This document shows positions 15,841 to 25,315 of a DNA stretch of 45,409 bases, piece by piece. The first letter of the stretch is position 1; each line of letters starts with the position of its first letter. Below the pieces are notes generated by a model. The model saw nothing but the letters and a program-made list of their open reading frames with translations. It was not told the origin of the DNA and made no database searches. Source of the stretch: Mailhella massiliensis. Lineage in GTDB: Bacteria > Desulfobacterota > Desulfovibrionia > Desulfovibrionales > Desulfovibrionaceae. The stretch spans positions 132,899 through 178,307 of the forward strand of contig NZ_LT706952.1 in the NCBI RefSeq assembly GCF_900155525.1, in the 5' to 3' direction. A program made the translations under genes and the position numbers.

Positions 15841-16476
15841 TCAGCCGAGAAGCGCCCGCAGGTTCTCAGCCGCCTTTTCCGGGTCGGGGGCGGAACATAT
15901 TTCCGACACCACGGCAAGGCTGTGCGCCCCGGCTTCCAGCACGGAGGCGGCGTTTTTCCTGTGAATGCCGCCTATGGCCACCAGCGTGAGCGGAGAATGT
16001 TCCCTTGCCCAGCGCAGGCCGGAAAGTCCCCACGGTTCGCGGGTGTCGGTTTTGGTGGGCGTGGCGAATACGGGGCTTATGCCCACATAGTCGATGTCGA
16101 GCTTCTCCGCCGCAAGAAGCTCCTCCCGCGTTTCCACGGAAAGGCCGATGATGGCGTTTTCTCCCATGAGGCGGCGGGCGTCTTCCGGCGGCAGGTCGCT
16201 CTGTCCCACATGCAGCCCGGCCGCGCCCGAGGCAAGGGCGATGTCCGCCCTGTCGTTGATGATGAGCGGAATGCCCATGGGCTGAAGGCGGGAAACCAGC
16301 GCGCGGGCCAGTTCCAGAAATTCCCGTGTGGAGGCCTGCTTTTCCCGAAGCTGCACGGCTCCTGCGCCGCCGCGCACGGCGGCAAGCACCACGTCATCCA
16401 GGGGCCTGCCGAGGCAGAGAGCCCTGTCCGTTACCAGATACACGCCGTAATTGTCGTATTCCCGCCAGTGTTTCAT
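15841..16476 (-). CDS. thiE: thiamine-phosphate synthase
   Basis: Condenses HMP-pyrophosphate with thiazole phosphate to thiamine phosphate. From ATG 16476 it has 211 residues, the family size; the frame stays open well upstream but without homologous sequence. Key motifs: VYLVTDRALCLGR, GAVQLREKQASTREF (pyrophosphate and HMP contacts), IINDRADIALASGAAGLHVGQSDLP, and YVGISPVFATPTKTD before GLSGL and AIGGI. It follows thiM on the same strand 128 bp downstream. With thiM this is a thiazole/HMP salvage branch; no TPP riboswitch was recognised upstream. Confidence 0.93.
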   Translation of the reverse strand: MKHWREYDNYGVYLVTDRALCLGRPLDDVVLAAVRGGAGAVQLREKQASTREFLELARALVSRLQPMGIPLIINDRADIALASGAAGLHVGQSDLPPEDARRLMGENAIIGLSVETREELLAAEKLDIDYVGISPVFATPTKTDTREPWGLSGLRWAREHSPLTLVAIGGIHRKNAASVLEAGAHSLAVVSEICSAPDPEKAAENLRALLG

Positions 16477-16604
16477 GATGCTTTTTCTGTTGTTTGCCGC
16501 CTGCGTCCCGGCAGACCGTTTCGTCCGGCCTGCGGTACGGGGGCGGAACATGCGCGCCGTCCGCCTTCCGGCGGCCGGGGGCCTTTGCGCGTTGAAAACG
16601 GGCC

Positions 16605-17411
16605 TTATGCCCTGCGTACCCTCCGGGCCGCGTCCCCGGCGTCGAGCAGATAGAGTTCGTCGAGGAAGGCGGGCAGAAAGCTCCCCGGCCCGGAGGCCTT
16701 TTTCCCGGCCTTTTCTCCGGCGGAAGCCATGACGGCCATGGCGGCGCAGGCCGCCACGAGGGACGGGGCGCACGCGGCGTAGGCTCCGGTGACGGCGGAG
16801 GCGGAGCAGCCCATGCCCGTCACCAGGGGCATGAGGGGGGAGCCGCCTTCCACGGCGAAGGTGTCGCGCCCGTCGGTAATGAAGTCCGTTTCCCCGCTCA
16901 CGCTTACCGTGCAGGAAAAGCGCGCGGCGAGTTCCCTGGCGGAGGCCACGGCTTCGGCGCTTTCGTTGCGGCTGTCCACCCCCTTGGTGAGCACCCTGTC
17001 GGCGGAGCGGATTTCCGAGGCGAGGGCCATGATTTCCGAGGCGTTGCCGCGCAGAATATCCGGCCGCACCATATCCAGCAGGCGCAGCGCCGAGCGCGTG
17101 CGCAGGGCGGAGGCTCCGGCCCCCACGGGGTCGAGCACCACGGGCTTGCCCTTTTTCTTCATGAGGGAACCGGCAAGTTCCATGCTCGCGAGCCAGTCCG
17201 GGTCGAGAGTGCCTATGTTCAGTACCAGCGCGTCGTCGATGGTGGTGAGGTCGTCCATTTCCTCGGCGGCGTGGGCCATGAGGGGCGAGGCGTGGGCGGC
17301 AAGCAGGGCGTTGGCCGAAACCTGCATGACCACGAAGTTGGTGATGCTGTGCACCAGCGGCTTTTTTTCATACACGGCGCGCACGGCGTCCAAAATATTT
17401 CTGTTCATCAT
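16605..17411 (-). CDS. thiM: hydroxyethylthiazole kinase
   Basis: Phosphorylates the thiazole alcohol salvaged from thiamine breakdown, feeding thiE. 268 residues, ribokinase-like fold. Visible motifs: PLVHSITNFVVMQVSANALLA near the N-terminus, KKGKPVVLDPVGAGAS, DILRGNASEIMALA, and the anion hole with catalytic Cys in LVTGMGCSASAVTGAYAA. Two adjacent ATGs (17411 and 17408) follow AGAGGAAGC; the second has the better spacing. The start lies 37 bp after maf, so maf-thiM-thiE probably form one transcript. Confidence 0.94.
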   Translation of the reverse strand: MMNRNILDAVRAVYEKKPLVHSITNFVVMQVSANALLAAHASPLMAHAAEEMDDLTTIDDALVLNIGTLDPDWLASMELAGSLMKKKGKPVVLDPVGAGASALRTRSALRLLDMVRPDILRGNASEIMALASEIRSADRVLTKGVDSRNESAEAVASARELAARFSCTVSVSGETDFITDGRDTFAVEGGSPLMPLVTGMGCSASAVTGAYAACAPSLVAACAAMAVMASAGEKAGKKASGPGSFLPAFLDELYLLDAGDAARRVRRA

Positions 17412-17448
17412 GCTTCCTCTTGGGAAAAGGATATTCCCGCCATGCGGT

Positions 17449-18075
17449 TCAGCGTTTTTTCAGGGCGAGAACGTCGTTTTGAATGAGCTTTTCCAGCACA
17501 AGGTCGAGGGGCAGGCCCGCCACGGTGGACCACGAACCTTCTATGCCGCGCACGAGAAAGGCGCCTTCGCCCTGTATGCCGTAGGCTCCGGCCTTGTCCA
17601 TGGGGTCGCCCCCGGCCACATAGGCTTCGAGCACGGGGCGGGGCCAGGGGGCGAAGGTCACCTTCGTCACATCGTCGAAGCACACGGTGCGGCCGTCCAC
17701 GGCAAGGCAGCAGGCCGTGGCCACCTCGTGGGTGCGGCCGGAAAGGCGGGTGAGCATGGCAAGGGCTTCCTCTTCGTCGCGGGGCTTGCCGAGAATGGAG
17801 GCCGCGCCTTCCCCGCGCAGAATGACGATGGTGTCCGCCGCAAGCACGGCGGGGCCGTCCCTTCTTGCCGAAAGCGCGTCGAGAACGAAGCGGGCCTTGG
17901 CTTCGGCGCTGCGCATGGCGTAGAGGCGCGGCTCCTCCCCGGGCAGAGGCCGCGGTTCCGGGCAGGTGGCGGGCATACAGGTGAAAAGCACGCCCGCGCT
18001 TTCCAGAAAGTCGCGCCGGCGCGGCGAGGCGGAAGCGAGGACAAGGGGGCGGAGCATGGAAAAGGCGTTTTTCAT
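17449..18075 (-). CDS. maf: Maf/YceF-type nucleoside triphosphate pyrophosphatase
   Basis: House-cleaning pyrophosphatase acting on modified or non-canonical dTTP/UTP or m7GTP. 208 residues. The N-terminal LVLASASPRRRDFLESAG and the metal-binding AADTIVI motif are diagnostic, followed by LGKPRDEEEALAML and SGRTHEVATACCLAV. The late YGIQGEGAFLVRGIEGSWSTVAGLPLDLV block matches the family (Q-G-x-G/A and S-x-x-x-V-x-G-L-P). It heads the thiM-thiE group, although its function is unrelated. The ribosome site is weak. Confidence 0.92.
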   Translation of the reverse strand: MKNAFSMLRPLVLASASPRRRDFLESAGVLFTCMPATCPEPRPLPGEEPRLYAMRSAEAKARFVLDALSARRDGPAVLAADTIVILRGEGAASILGKPRDEEEALAMLTRLSGRTHEVATACCLAVDGRTVCFDDVTKVTFAPWPRPVLEAYVAGGDPMDKAGAYGIQGEGAFLVRGIEGSWSTVAGLPLDLVLEKLIQNDVLALKKR

Positions 18076-18603
18076 GGGAAAAGTCCGTGCGTTTTTCTCT
18101 TGTGCTGAGGTGCGGGCGTTTTCGCGCCTGCGGGCGGCAGGGTACTATTAACTCGCCCTGTGCGCAAACGGGCGGGCCTCCCCCTGCTCGGGCGGAGGGC
18201 GGGGGCCCCGCCTCCCTGCTTAAAAGGCGGATACGCGGGCGTTTTTGCGGAAAAGTTTTTCGGAAGGCGCGGATGGCGGGGGAAGGCGCGCGTTTTTCCC
18301 TCCTCCGATGGGAACGGGGAGGGCGCTTTTTCCAGGTTTCCGGCGCAACCATGCCCCCGGTCACGGAAAAGGCCGGGCGGAGGCGTACGCTGTTTTCTTA
18401 CCGCGGAAGAGACCGCATCCATGAAGAAGGGAGCGCTCCTGCGGGAGCTTTTTCCAGGCTCCCCGCCGCGTTATGCCCTGTCGAGGGGGAAGGGCGGAAG
18501 GGCCGCTCTTGGCTATCGCGCGCAAATAGGCTATCATACCCCGCGTTGCCTGCGCCTGTACGGGCGCAGGGTGAAAAAAACAAGTTCCACGAAGGACACG
18601 AAC
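18076..18603. other. divergent intergenic region upstream of maf and argD
   Basis: 528 bp of GC-rich DNA with short inverted repeats (for example around 18200-18225) and two copies of GCTTTTTCCAGG (about 18326 and 18447). No gene with a credible start and homology is seen in any frame. The argD promoter described at 18509-18537 lies in its right end; the maf promoter was not identified. Confidence 0.45.
18509..18537 (+). promoter_or_regulatory. predicted sigma-70 type promoter of argD
   Basis: TTGGCT (18509-18514), 17-bp spacer, TATCAT (18532-18537). The start would fall near 18544, about 60 nt before the argD ATG. Confidence 0.5.
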
Positions 18604-19809
18604 ATGAGCGAAGCTTTGGAAAGACTGAAGGAGAGGGAAAAGTCCCTGATGTGCCGGACCTATTCGCGGTATCCGCTGGGCATAGTCCGGGGCAGAGGTT
18701 CCCGTCTCTGGGATGTGGACGGCAAGGAGTATGTCGACCTTCTGGCCGGCATCGCCGTCATCGGCCTCGGCCACTGCAACGAGGAAATAGCGGAAGTCAT
18801 GGCCGAACAGTCGCGAAAGCTCGTGCATGTGAGCAATCTTTTCTATCAGGAAGAGCAGCTCGACTATGCGGAAAAGCTGCTTTCCACCAGCCATGCGGGC
18901 AAGGTGTTCTTCTGCAATTCCGGTGCGGAAAGCAACGAGGCCGCCATCAAGATCGCGCGCCGCTATCAGCGCGTGGTGAAGGGCCGCGACGCGTGGGAGG
19001 TCATCACCCTTTCCAACTGCTTCCACGGCCGCACGCTGGCCACGCTCGCCGCCACGGGCAAGCATACGGAAGGTTTTGAACCGGAAACGCCCGGCTTCGG
19101 CCGTGTGGCGTGGGGCGACCTCGACGCGCTGGAAAAGGCCATAAGGCCCACCACCGCAGCGGTGCTTTTTGAAGCCATTCAGGGCGAGGGCGGCATCATT
19201 CCCGTCACGCAGGAATACGCCGACGGCGTGGTGGACATCTGCCGCCGTCACGGCGTGCTCGTCATGTGCGACGAAGTGCAGGCGGGCATGGGCCGCAGCG
19301 GCAGATGGTGGGGCTTCCAGAACTTCAACCTGAAGCCCGACGTGTTCACCAGCGCCAAGTCCATGGCCAACGGTCTGCCTCTCGGCGCCATGATGGCCAC
19401 GGACGAAGTGGCGCAGGGCTTTGACTACGGCAGCCACGCCACCACCTTCGGCGGCGGCGCTCTGGTTACGGCCGTGGGCCGCAAGGTGCTGGAAATCATG
19501 GAGCGCGACCACCTTGTGGAACGTGCGGCGCTTCTGGGCGACAGGGCCCGCGCCCGCTTCCGCGCCATGGGCGAGAGGCTCGAGGGCGTGATCCGCGACG
19601 TGCGCGGCATGGGGCTTCTCATCGGCGTGGAACTCAACATGAGCGACGAGGCGGCCCGCAGGGTGTGGCTCACGCTCATGGAGCGCGGCTTCATCCTCAA
19701 TCTCACCTACGGCCCCACGCTGCGCCTGCTGCCGCCCCTCACCATCGAGGAGTCGGATCTCGAGGCGTTTGCCGACACGCTGGAAAAGGTGCTGCGCGAA
19801 ATCGCGTAA
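18604..19809 (+). CDS. argD: acetylornithine aminotransferase family protein
   Basis: PLP-dependent class III aminotransferase, 401 residues from ATG 18604 (AAGGA site); the frame is open upstream but unrelated to the family. It most likely converts N-acetylglutamate semialdehyde to N-acetylornithine in arginine synthesis. Motifs: SRYPLGIVRGRGSRLWDVDGKEYVDLLAGIAV (split over 21-52), the phosphate-binding NSGAESNEAAIK (105-116), FHGRTLATLAATG, the cofactor Asp in MCDEVQAGMGRSG (D223), and the Schiff-base lysine K252 in FTSAKSMANGLPLGAM. Succinyldiaminopimelate transamination is a common side activity. It sits upstream of the pyr genes but is separated from them by a terminator. Confidence 0.9.
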   Translation: MSEALERLKEREKSLMCRTYSRYPLGIVRGRGSRLWDVDGKEYVDLLAGIAVIGLGHCNEEIAEVMAEQSRKLVHVSNLFYQEEQLDYAEKLLSTSHAGKVFFCNSGAESNEAAIKIARRYQRVVKGRDAWEVITLSNCFHGRTLATLAATGKHTEGFEPETPGFGRVAWGDLDALEKAIRPTTAAVLFEAIQGEGGIIPVTQEYADGVVDICRRHGVLVMCDEVQAGMGRSGRWWGFQNFNLKPDVFTSAKSMANGLPLGAMMATDEVAQGFDYGSHATTFGGGALVTAVGRKVLEIMERDHLVERAALLGDRARARFRAMGERLEGVIRDVRGMGLLIGVELNMSDEAARRVWLTLMERGFILNLTYGPTLRLLPPLTIEESDLEAFADTLEKVLREIA

Positions 19810-19816
19810 CGACATG

Positions 19817-19841
19817 CCCGGCCCCCATGGGCCGGGTTTTT
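19817..19841 (+). terminator. terminator or attenuator between argD and pyrC
   Basis: CCCGGCCC-CCAT-GGGCCGGG followed by TTTTT, 7 bp after the argD stop. The TAAGGAGG ribosome site of pyrC begins only 4 bp later, and no separate pyrC promoter fits in between. Some read-through or an internal promoter in argD must therefore feed pyrC, which makes an attenuator role plausible. Confidence 0.85.
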
Positions 19842-19857
19842 CCTGTAAGGAGGAGCT

Positions 19858-21126
19858 ATGGACCGCATTCTGAGAAACGCGACGGTCTACCGCCCGGGCG
19901 GTTTTGAAAAGGCCGACGTTCTTGTCCGCGAAGGCCGCATCGCGCGCATCGCGCCCCGGCTGGACGCCGTGGAAGGCGCGGAGGAGAGCGACCTTGAGGA
20001 CCTTCATCTTCTGCCCGGCCTCATCGACGTGCACGTTCATCTGCGCGAACCGGGCTTTTCCCGCAAGGAAACCATCCGTACCGGGAGCCGGGCGGCCGCA
20101 GCCGGGGGCTACACCACGGTGTGCGCCATGCCCAACCTGCATCCCGTGCCCGATACGCCGGAGCATCTGGAAGAGCAGCTTGACATCATCCGCAGGGACG
20201 CGGTGATCCGCGTCGTGCCCTACGGAGCCATCACCATGGAGGAAAAGGGCCGCGAGCTTGCCGACATGGCGGGCATGGCGGGCCGTGTGGCCGCCTTTTC
20301 CGACGACGGCCGAGGCGTGCAGGATGAAGCCGTGATGCGCGCGGCCATGGAAGAGGCCGTGCGCCTTGACAGGATCATCGCCGCCCACTGCGAGGTGAAC
20401 GCGCTGCTCAACAGGGGCTATATTCACGACGGCGTGTACGCCCGCGCCCACGGCCACAGGGGCATCTGCTCCGAAAGCGAGTGGGGGCAGATTGCGCGCG
20501 ATGTGGAAATCGCGCGGGAAACCGGGGCGAAGTACCACGTCTGCCATATTTCCACGAAGGAAAGCGTGGACATCATCCGCCGCGCCAGGGCCCGGGGGGT
20601 GGACGTCACCTGCGAAACGGGGCCGCATTACCTTGTGTTCTGCGACGAGGATCTGCAGGAAGACGGCCGCTTCAAGATGAATCCGCCCCTGCGCGGCAGG
20701 GAAGACCGCGCCGCCCTCATCGAAGGCATTCTCGACGGTACGGTGGACATGATAGCCACCGACCACGCGCCCCACGAGGCCGAAGCCAAGAACAAGGGGC
20801 TGGAAGGCAGCGCCATGGGCGTGGTGGGGCTGGAAACGGCCTTTGCCGTCATGTACACCCATTTCGTCAGGAAGGGCGTGCTTTCTCTGGAAAGGCTGGT
20901 GGAGCTCATGGCCGTGCGTCCCGCGCGGCGTTTCGGGCTGGAAACCGGCCTTGAGGAAGGCGACCCCGCCGACCTTGCCGTGTTCGACCTTTCCCGCGAG
21001 TGGGTGGTGGAGCCCGAGAAGTTTCTGAGCATGGGCCACGCCACGCCCTTTGCCGGCATGAAGCTTTCCGGCCGCTGCGTGCTCACGCTGGTGGGCGGGG
21101 AACGCGTCTGGAGCGAAGAAGACTGA
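19858..21126 (+). CDS. pyrC: dihydroorotase
   Basis: Third step of de novo UMP synthesis: carbamoyl-aspartate to dihydroorotate. 422 residues, type I (long) class, amidohydrolase fold. Zinc ligands: HVHLREPGF (HxH plus Arg), later histidines in AAHCEVNALL and KYHVCHIST, and the catalytic Asp in DMIATDHAPHEAEAK. Substrate-binding segments include CAMPNLHPVPDT and FKMNPPLRGREDR. An excellent TAAGGAGGAG site sits just before the ATG. It begins the run pyrC-pyrK-pyrD-pyrF. Confidence 0.96.
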   Translation: MDRILRNATVYRPGGFEKADVLVREGRIARIAPRLDAVEGAEESDLEDLHLLPGLIDVHVHLREPGFSRKETIRTGSRAAAAGGYTTVCAMPNLHPVPDTPEHLEEQLDIIRRDAVIRVVPYGAITMEEKGRELADMAGMAGRVAAFSDDGRGVQDEAVMRAAMEEAVRLDRIIAAHCEVNALLNRGYIHDGVYARAHGHRGICSESEWGQIARDVEIARETGAKYHVCHISTKESVDIIRRARARGVDVTCETGPHYLVFCDEDLQEDGRFKMNPPLRGREDRAALIEGILDGTVDMIATDHAPHEAEAKNKGLEGSAMGVVGLETAFAVMYTHFVRKGVLSLERLVELMAVRPARRFGLETGLEEGDPADLAVFDLSREWVVEPEKFLSMGHATPFAGMKLSGRCVLTLVGGERVWSEED

Positions 21127-21237
21127 TGCGCCGCGCACGACGCGCGGAAAGGGCCTCTTCCGGGAAAGGCGAAGGCCCCCGGGGGATATGCGGCAGGCGC
21201 GTGCCGCGTGCCGTGGACTGAAACATGTGGAGCCAGC

Positions 21238-21975
21238 ATGAAACAGGGAACATACACCATAACCGGGCATGAAGCCCTCACGAAGGACGTGTACCGCATG
21301 ATCCTTGCCGGGGACACGTCGGCCATGAGCGCGCCCGGACAGTTCGTGGAAATAAGCCTGCCGGGCTTTTTCCTGCGCCGTCCCATTTCGGTGTGCGATT
21401 ACGACGCCTCCGGCCTGACGCTCATCTACAAGGTGGTGGGCCGCGGCACGGACGCCATGGCCGCCATGAAGGAAGGGGAAACGCTCGACGTCCTCACCGG
21501 CCTCGGCAACGGTTTCTCGCCGGAGAAGGGCGGGGAAGCGCCGCTTCTCGTGGGCGGCGGCGTGGGCGTTCCGCCGCTTTACCACCTGGCGAAAAGGCTC
21601 ATCGCTCAGGGCGCAAGGCCCTTTGTGGTGCTCGGCTTCAACAGGGCCGAGGAAATCTTCTATGCCGGGGAATTCAGGGCCCTCGGCGCAGAGGTCGCCG
21701 TCACCACGGTGGACGGCAGCGCCGGTGTGAAGGGGTTCGTCACCGCCGCGCTTCCCGCCTCGTACAGCTATGTGTACAGCTGCGGCCCCATGCCCATGCT
21801 GCGCGCGCTCTACGCCGCCACGCAGGGAGTTCCCGGCGAGTTCAGCCTTGAGGAACGCATGGGCTGCGGTTTCGGAGCCTGCATGGGGTGCAGCATCATG
21901 ACGACAAAGGGCAGCCGCCGCGTCTGCAAGGACGGGCCGGTGTTCGGGAAGGAGGAACTCGCATGGCAGATCTGA
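21238..21975 (+). CDS. pyrK: dihydroorotate dehydrogenase electron-transfer subunit
   Basis: FAD and [2Fe-2S] subunit that links PyrD type 1B to NAD+. 245 residues from ATG 21238 (TGGAG site). The FAD segment is FFLRRPISVCDYD and LIYKVVGRGTDAM; the NAD-binding part is PLLVGGGVGVPPLYHLAKRL; a Y-S-C-G-P-M-P-M motif precedes the C-terminus. Four cluster cysteines lie in MGCGFGACMGCS and RRVCKDGPVF. It overlaps pyrD by 13 bp, giving translational coupling of the two subunits. Confidence 0.95.
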   Translation: MKQGTYTITGHEALTKDVYRMILAGDTSAMSAPGQFVEISLPGFFLRRPISVCDYDASGLTLIYKVVGRGTDAMAAMKEGETLDVLTGLGNGFSPEKGGEAPLLVGGGVGVPPLYHLAKRLIAQGARPFVVLGFNRAEEIFYAGEFRALGAEVAVTTVDGSAGVKGFVTAALPASYSYVYSCGPMPMLRALYAATQGVPGEFSLEERMGCGFGACMGCSIMTTKGSRRVCKDGPVFGKEELAWQI

Positions 21976-22874
21976 AAGTAACCCTCGGCGACTGGGAACT
22001 GGACAATCCGCTTATTCCCGCGAGCGGCACCTTCGGCTACGGCTACGAATTCGCCCGTCTTTACGACATCAACATTCTCGGTTCCTTTTCCTTCAAGGGA
22101 ACCACGCGGGAACCGCGCTTCGGCAACCCCACGCCGCGCATCGCGGAAACCCCCGCGGGCATGATCAACGCCGTGGGTATGCAGAATCCGGGCATCGACA
22201 AGGTCATTTCCGAAGAGCTGCCCCGGCTTGCCGAGTGCTTTCATAAGAAGGTCATCGCCAACATCGGCGGCTTTTCCGTGGAGGAATACGCCGAGTGCTG
22301 CGCGAAGATAGACGAAGTGGAGCAGGTGGGCCTCATTGAGCTCAACGTGAGCTGCCCCAACGTGCACAACGGCTGCATGAGCTTCGGCACCGATCCTCTG
22401 GGCGTCGCCGCCGTGACGAAGGCCGCAAAGGCCGCCACGAAAAAGCCCGTGTATGTGAAGCTTTCGCCCAACGTGACGGACATCGTGCCCATTGCCGTCG
22501 CCGCCGCGGAAGCCGGGGCGGACGGCATAAGCCTCATCAACACGCTGCTCGGTATGCGCATCGACCTGCGCACGAGAAAGCCCGTCATCGCCAACAAGAT
22601 GGGCGGCTTTTCCGGCAGCGCCATATTCCCGGTGGCGCTTCGCATGGTCTATCAGGTGTATGAGGCCGTGAAGCTGCCCATCATCGGCATGGGCGGCGTG
22701 ACGAGCGCGTACGACGTTGTGGAAATGATGCTGGCCGGGGCCACGGCCGTGGAAATCGGTTCCGCCAATCTGGTGGACCCGTGGGCCTGCCCGCATATTC
22801 TGGAAGAGCTGCCCGCCGTCATGGAACGGTACGGCATGGATTCCCTCAAAGACATCATCGGAGGAGCGCACTGA
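21963..22874 (+). CDS. pyrD: dihydroorotate dehydrogenase, catalytic subunit (class 1B)
   Basis: Oxidises dihydroorotate to orotate, using PyrK to pass electrons to NAD+. 303 residues; start ATG 21963 behind AAGGAGG inside pyrK. FMN barrel motifs: [44 protein letters not shown], and the catalytic Cys of class 1 enzymes in [13 protein letters not shown]. Later segments are [29 protein letters not shown] and [20 protein letters not shown]. Pairing with pyrK makes class 1B certain. The stop overlaps the pyrF start. Confidence 0.96.
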   Translation: MADLKVTLGDWELDNPLIPASGTFGYGYEFARLYDINILGSFSFKGTTREPRFGNPTPRIAETPAGMINAVGMQNPGIDKVISEELPRLAECFHKKVIANIGGFSVEEYAECCAKIDEVEQVGLIELNVSCPNVHNGCMSFGTDPLGVAAVTKAAKAATKKPVYVKLSPNVTDIVPIAVAAAEAGADGISLINTLLGMRIDLRTRKPVIANKMGGFSGSAIFPVALRMVYQVYEAVKLPIIGMGGVTSAYDVVEMMLAGATAVEIGSANLVDPWACPHILEELPAVMERYGMDSLKDIIGGAH

Positions 22875-23581
22875 TGACTTTGCCGAAGAAAGACGTCATG
22901 GTGGCCTGCGACTTCAGCGGAAGGCGCGAGGTCATGGATTTTCTCGACCTGTTCACCGAAGAGAAGCCCTTTGTGAAGATAGGCATGGAACTGTACTATG
23001 CCGAAGGGCCGGACATCGTGCGCGCCGTCAAGGCCAGGGGGCACAGGATCTTCCTCGACCTCAAGCTGCACGACATTCCCAACACGGTGCGCAAGGCCAT
23101 GGCCGTGCTTTCCGCGCTGGACGTGGACATGTGCAACCTGCACGCCGCGGGCACCGTGGCCATGATGCAGGACGCCCTGAAGGGCCTCACCCGGCCGGAC
23201 GGCACAAGGCCGCTGCTCATCGCCGTGACGCAGCTCACCTCCACCAGCGAGGAGAGGATGCGTTCCGACCTGCTCATCGAACGCCCCATGGAGGAAGTGG
23301 TCATGCACTATGCCTCCCGCGCGCGCGAAGCCGGGCTGGACGGCGTGGTCTGCTCTCCGCTGGAAGCGGGCCGCGTGCACGAGGTGTGCGGTTCCTCCTT
23401 CCTTACCGTGACTCCCGGCGTGCGCTTTGCCGAAGGGGAGAAGGGCGATCAGGTGCGCGTGACCACTCCCGCGAAGGCGCGGGAACTCGGGTCCGACTTC
23501 ATCGTGGTGGGCCGTCCCATCACGCAGGCCGCCGATCCCGTGGCAGCCTACCGCCGCTGCGTGAAGGAATTTCTGGGCTGA
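22874..23581 (+). CDS. pyrF: orotidine 5'-phosphate decarboxylase
   Basis: Last step of UMP synthesis. 235 residues from ATG 22874, which overlaps the pyrD stop (TGATG). Catalytic Lys-Asp network in [14 protein letters not shown], with the first Asp/Lys in MVACDFSGR and [10 protein letters not shown]. Phosphate-binding part: [17 protein letters not shown] and [14 protein letters not shown]. Codon use and spacing show one unit with pyrK and pyrD. Confidence 0.96.
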   Translation: MTLPKKDVMVACDFSGRREVMDFLDLFTEEKPFVKIGMELYYAEGPDIVRAVKARGHRIFLDLKLHDIPNTVRKAMAVLSALDVDMCNLHAAGTVAMMQDALKGLTRPDGTRPLLIAVTQLTSTSEERMRSDLLIERPMEEVVMHYASRAREAGLDGVVCSPLEAGRVHEVCGSSFLTVTPGVRFAEGEKGDQVRVTTPAKARELGSDFIVVGRPITQAADPVAAYRRCVKEFLG

Positions 23582-23587
23582 GTGTTC

Positions 23588-23615
23588 AAGGGGAGGCGCC
23601 GAGCTTCCCCTTTTT
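23588..23615 (+). terminator. terminator between pyrF and pyrE
   Basis: AAGGGGAGGC-GCCGA-GCTTCCCCTT with one G-T pair, then a T-run, starting 7 bp after the pyrF stop. A TATAAG at 23713-23718 may be the -10 of a separate pyrE promoter; no clean -35 is seen. Confidence 0.75.
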
Positions 23616-23757
23616 CCGGCAGGAAGACGCCGTTTTTCCGGTTTCTTCCGTGCCCTGCCTCTGTCGGGCGCAGCCGCGCCTTTTGCCTCCGGGCCCGGAA
23701 GGCCCGGCCATGTATAAGAGAAACGAACAAGCATCAGCATAACGAAGGAGCATCAGC

Positions 23758-24399
23758 ATGGAATCCCGCGAAAAACTCATCGCCAAGGATCTGCTTTCCA
23801 TCAGGGCCGTGTTCTTCCGCCCCGACGAACCCTTCACCTGGGCCAGCGGCATCAAAAGCCCCGTGTACTGCGACAACCGCCTGACCCTCACCGCGCCCGA
23901 AGTGCGCAACGATGTGGAAAACGCCCTTGCCGCCGTGGTGCGCGAGGAATACCCCGAATGTGAAGTGCTCATGGGCACGAGCACGGCGGGCATCGCCCAT
24001 GCGGCCATCGTGGGCCACATCATGGGCCTGCCCATGGGCTATGTGCGCTCCAGCGCCAAGGATCACGGCCGCGGCAATCAGATTGAAGGCCGCCTGGAGC
24101 CCGGGCAGAAGGTGGTGGTCATCGAAGACCTCATCTCCACGGCCGGCAGCGTGCTCGACGTGGTCAGGGTGCTGCGCGAAGCCGGAGCCGAGGTGCTCGG
24201 CGTGGCCAGCATCTTCACCTACGGCATGAAGAAGGGGCTGGACCGTCTGGCCGAAGCCTCGGTAAAGAACGTGAGCCTCACCAATTTCGACACCATCGCG
24301 GCCGTGGCTGCGGAAACGGGCTACATCCGTCAGGAAGACGTGGCGCGCCTCATCGCCTTCCGCAACAATCCTTCCGATGAAAGCTGGATCGGTGCGTAA
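23758..24399 (+). CDS. pyrE: orotate phosphoribosyltransferase
   Basis: Joins orotate and PRPP to OMP. 213 residues. The PRPP loop reads [19 protein letters not shown]; the N-terminal [16 protein letters not shown] and the [14 protein letters not shown] substrate region are characteristic, as is the mobile loop [23 protein letters not shown] precedes the ATG. It opens the second pyr block, pyrE-pyrB-pyrI, with pyrB following 1 bp after its stop. Confidence 0.96.
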   Translation: MESREKLIAKDLLSIRAVFFRPDEPFTWASGIKSPVYCDNRLTLTAPEVRNDVENALAAVVREEYPECEVLMGTSTAGIAHAAIVGHIMGLPMGYVRSSAKDHGRGNQIEGRLEPGQKVVVIEDLISTAGSVLDVVRVLREAGAEVLGVASIFTYGMKKGLDRLAEASVKNVSLTNFDTIAAVAAETGYIRQEDVARLIAFRNNPSDESWIGA

Positions 24400-24400
24400 C

Positions 24401-25315
24401 ATGAAAAGCCTCATCGATATCCGCGACCTGTCCACGGAGGACATCGAAAAGCTCCTTGCCACGGCGCTGGACATCATCGCCCGTCCCGAAGTCTACGCCC
24501 ACAAGTGCGCGGGCAAAAAGCTGGCCACGCTGTTCTTCGAACCTTCCACCCGCACGCGCCTGAGCTTTGAAGCCGCCATGTACGAACTCGGCGGCCAGGT
24601 GCTCGGCTTTTCCGAAGCGCAGAGCTCTTCCGCCTCCAAGGGCGAGAGCGTGTCCGACACCGTGCAGGTGGTGGGCTGCTACGCCGACATCATCGCCATG
24701 CGTCACCCCAAGGAAGGCGCGCCGCTCGTGGCTTCCATGAAGTCCCCGGTGCCCGTCATCAACGCGGGCGACGGCGGGCACAACCATCCCACGCAGACCC
24801 TTGCCGACCTTCTCACCATCTGGCGCGAGAAGGGCAGGCTGGAGAATCTGGTCATCGGCCTCTGCGGCGACCTCAAGTTCGGCCGTACCGTGCATTCGCT
24901 CATTGCGGCCATGTCCCGCTACAAGGGCGTGAAGTTCGTGCTCATCTCGCCCGATGAACTGCGCCTGCCCGGCTACATCCGCAAGGACGTGATGGAGAAA
25001 AACGGCATCGCCTACGAGGAGACCACCGACCTCGTGGCCGCCATGCCGCAGCTCGACGTTCTGTACATGACCCGCGTGCAGAAGGAACGCTTCTTCAACG
25101 AAGCCGACTACATCCGCCTGAAGGACAGCTACATCCTCACGCCCGAGAAGCTGAACGGCGCCAAAAGCGACATGTGCATCATGCACCCGCTGCCCCGCGT
25201 GAACGAAATCTCCGTGGCTGTGGACGACGACCCGCGCGCGGCCTACTTCCGGCAGGTCATGAACGGCAAATACATGCGCATGGCGCTCATCATGAAACTG
25301 CTGGGGGTGAACTAA
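24401..25315 (+). CDS. pyrB: aspartate carbamoyltransferase catalytic chain
   Basis: Commits carbamoyl phosphate to pyrimidine synthesis. 304 residues from ATG 24401, immediately after pyrE; an alternative in-frame ATG at 24377 would overlap pyrE by 23 bp. Carbamoyl-phosphate loop [16 protein letters not shown]; mobile loop [45 protein letters not shown]; and the aspartate-binding [10 protein letters not shown]. Directly followed by the regulatory chain, so the enzyme is of the allosteric B/I type. Confidence 0.96.
   Translation: MKSLIDIRDLSTEDIEKLLATALDIIARPEVYAHKCAGKKLATLFFEPSTRTRLSFEAAMYELGGQVLGFSEAQSSSASKGESVSDTVQVVGCYADIIAMRHPKEGAPLVASMKSPVPVINAGDGGHNHPTQTLADLLTIWREKGRLENLVIGLCGDLKFGRTVHSLIAAMSRYKGVKFVLISPDELRLPGYIRKDVMEKNGIAYEETTDLVAAMPQLDVLYMTRVQKERFFNEADYIRLKDSYILTPEKLNGAKSDMCIMHPLPRVNEISVAVDDDPRAAYFRQVMNGKYMRMALIMKLLGVN

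Noticed and set aside
16477-16604. TPP riboswitch expected near the thi genes
   Set aside because: Neither the thiM-thiE gap nor the region upstream of maf shows the conserved CTGAGA and ACCTGAT-type core of the thi box.
18361-21585. Minus-strand open frame of over 1000 codons opposite argD, pyrC and pyrK
   Set aside because: It is antisense to three well-defined genes, with low-complexity composition typical of high-GC shadow frames.
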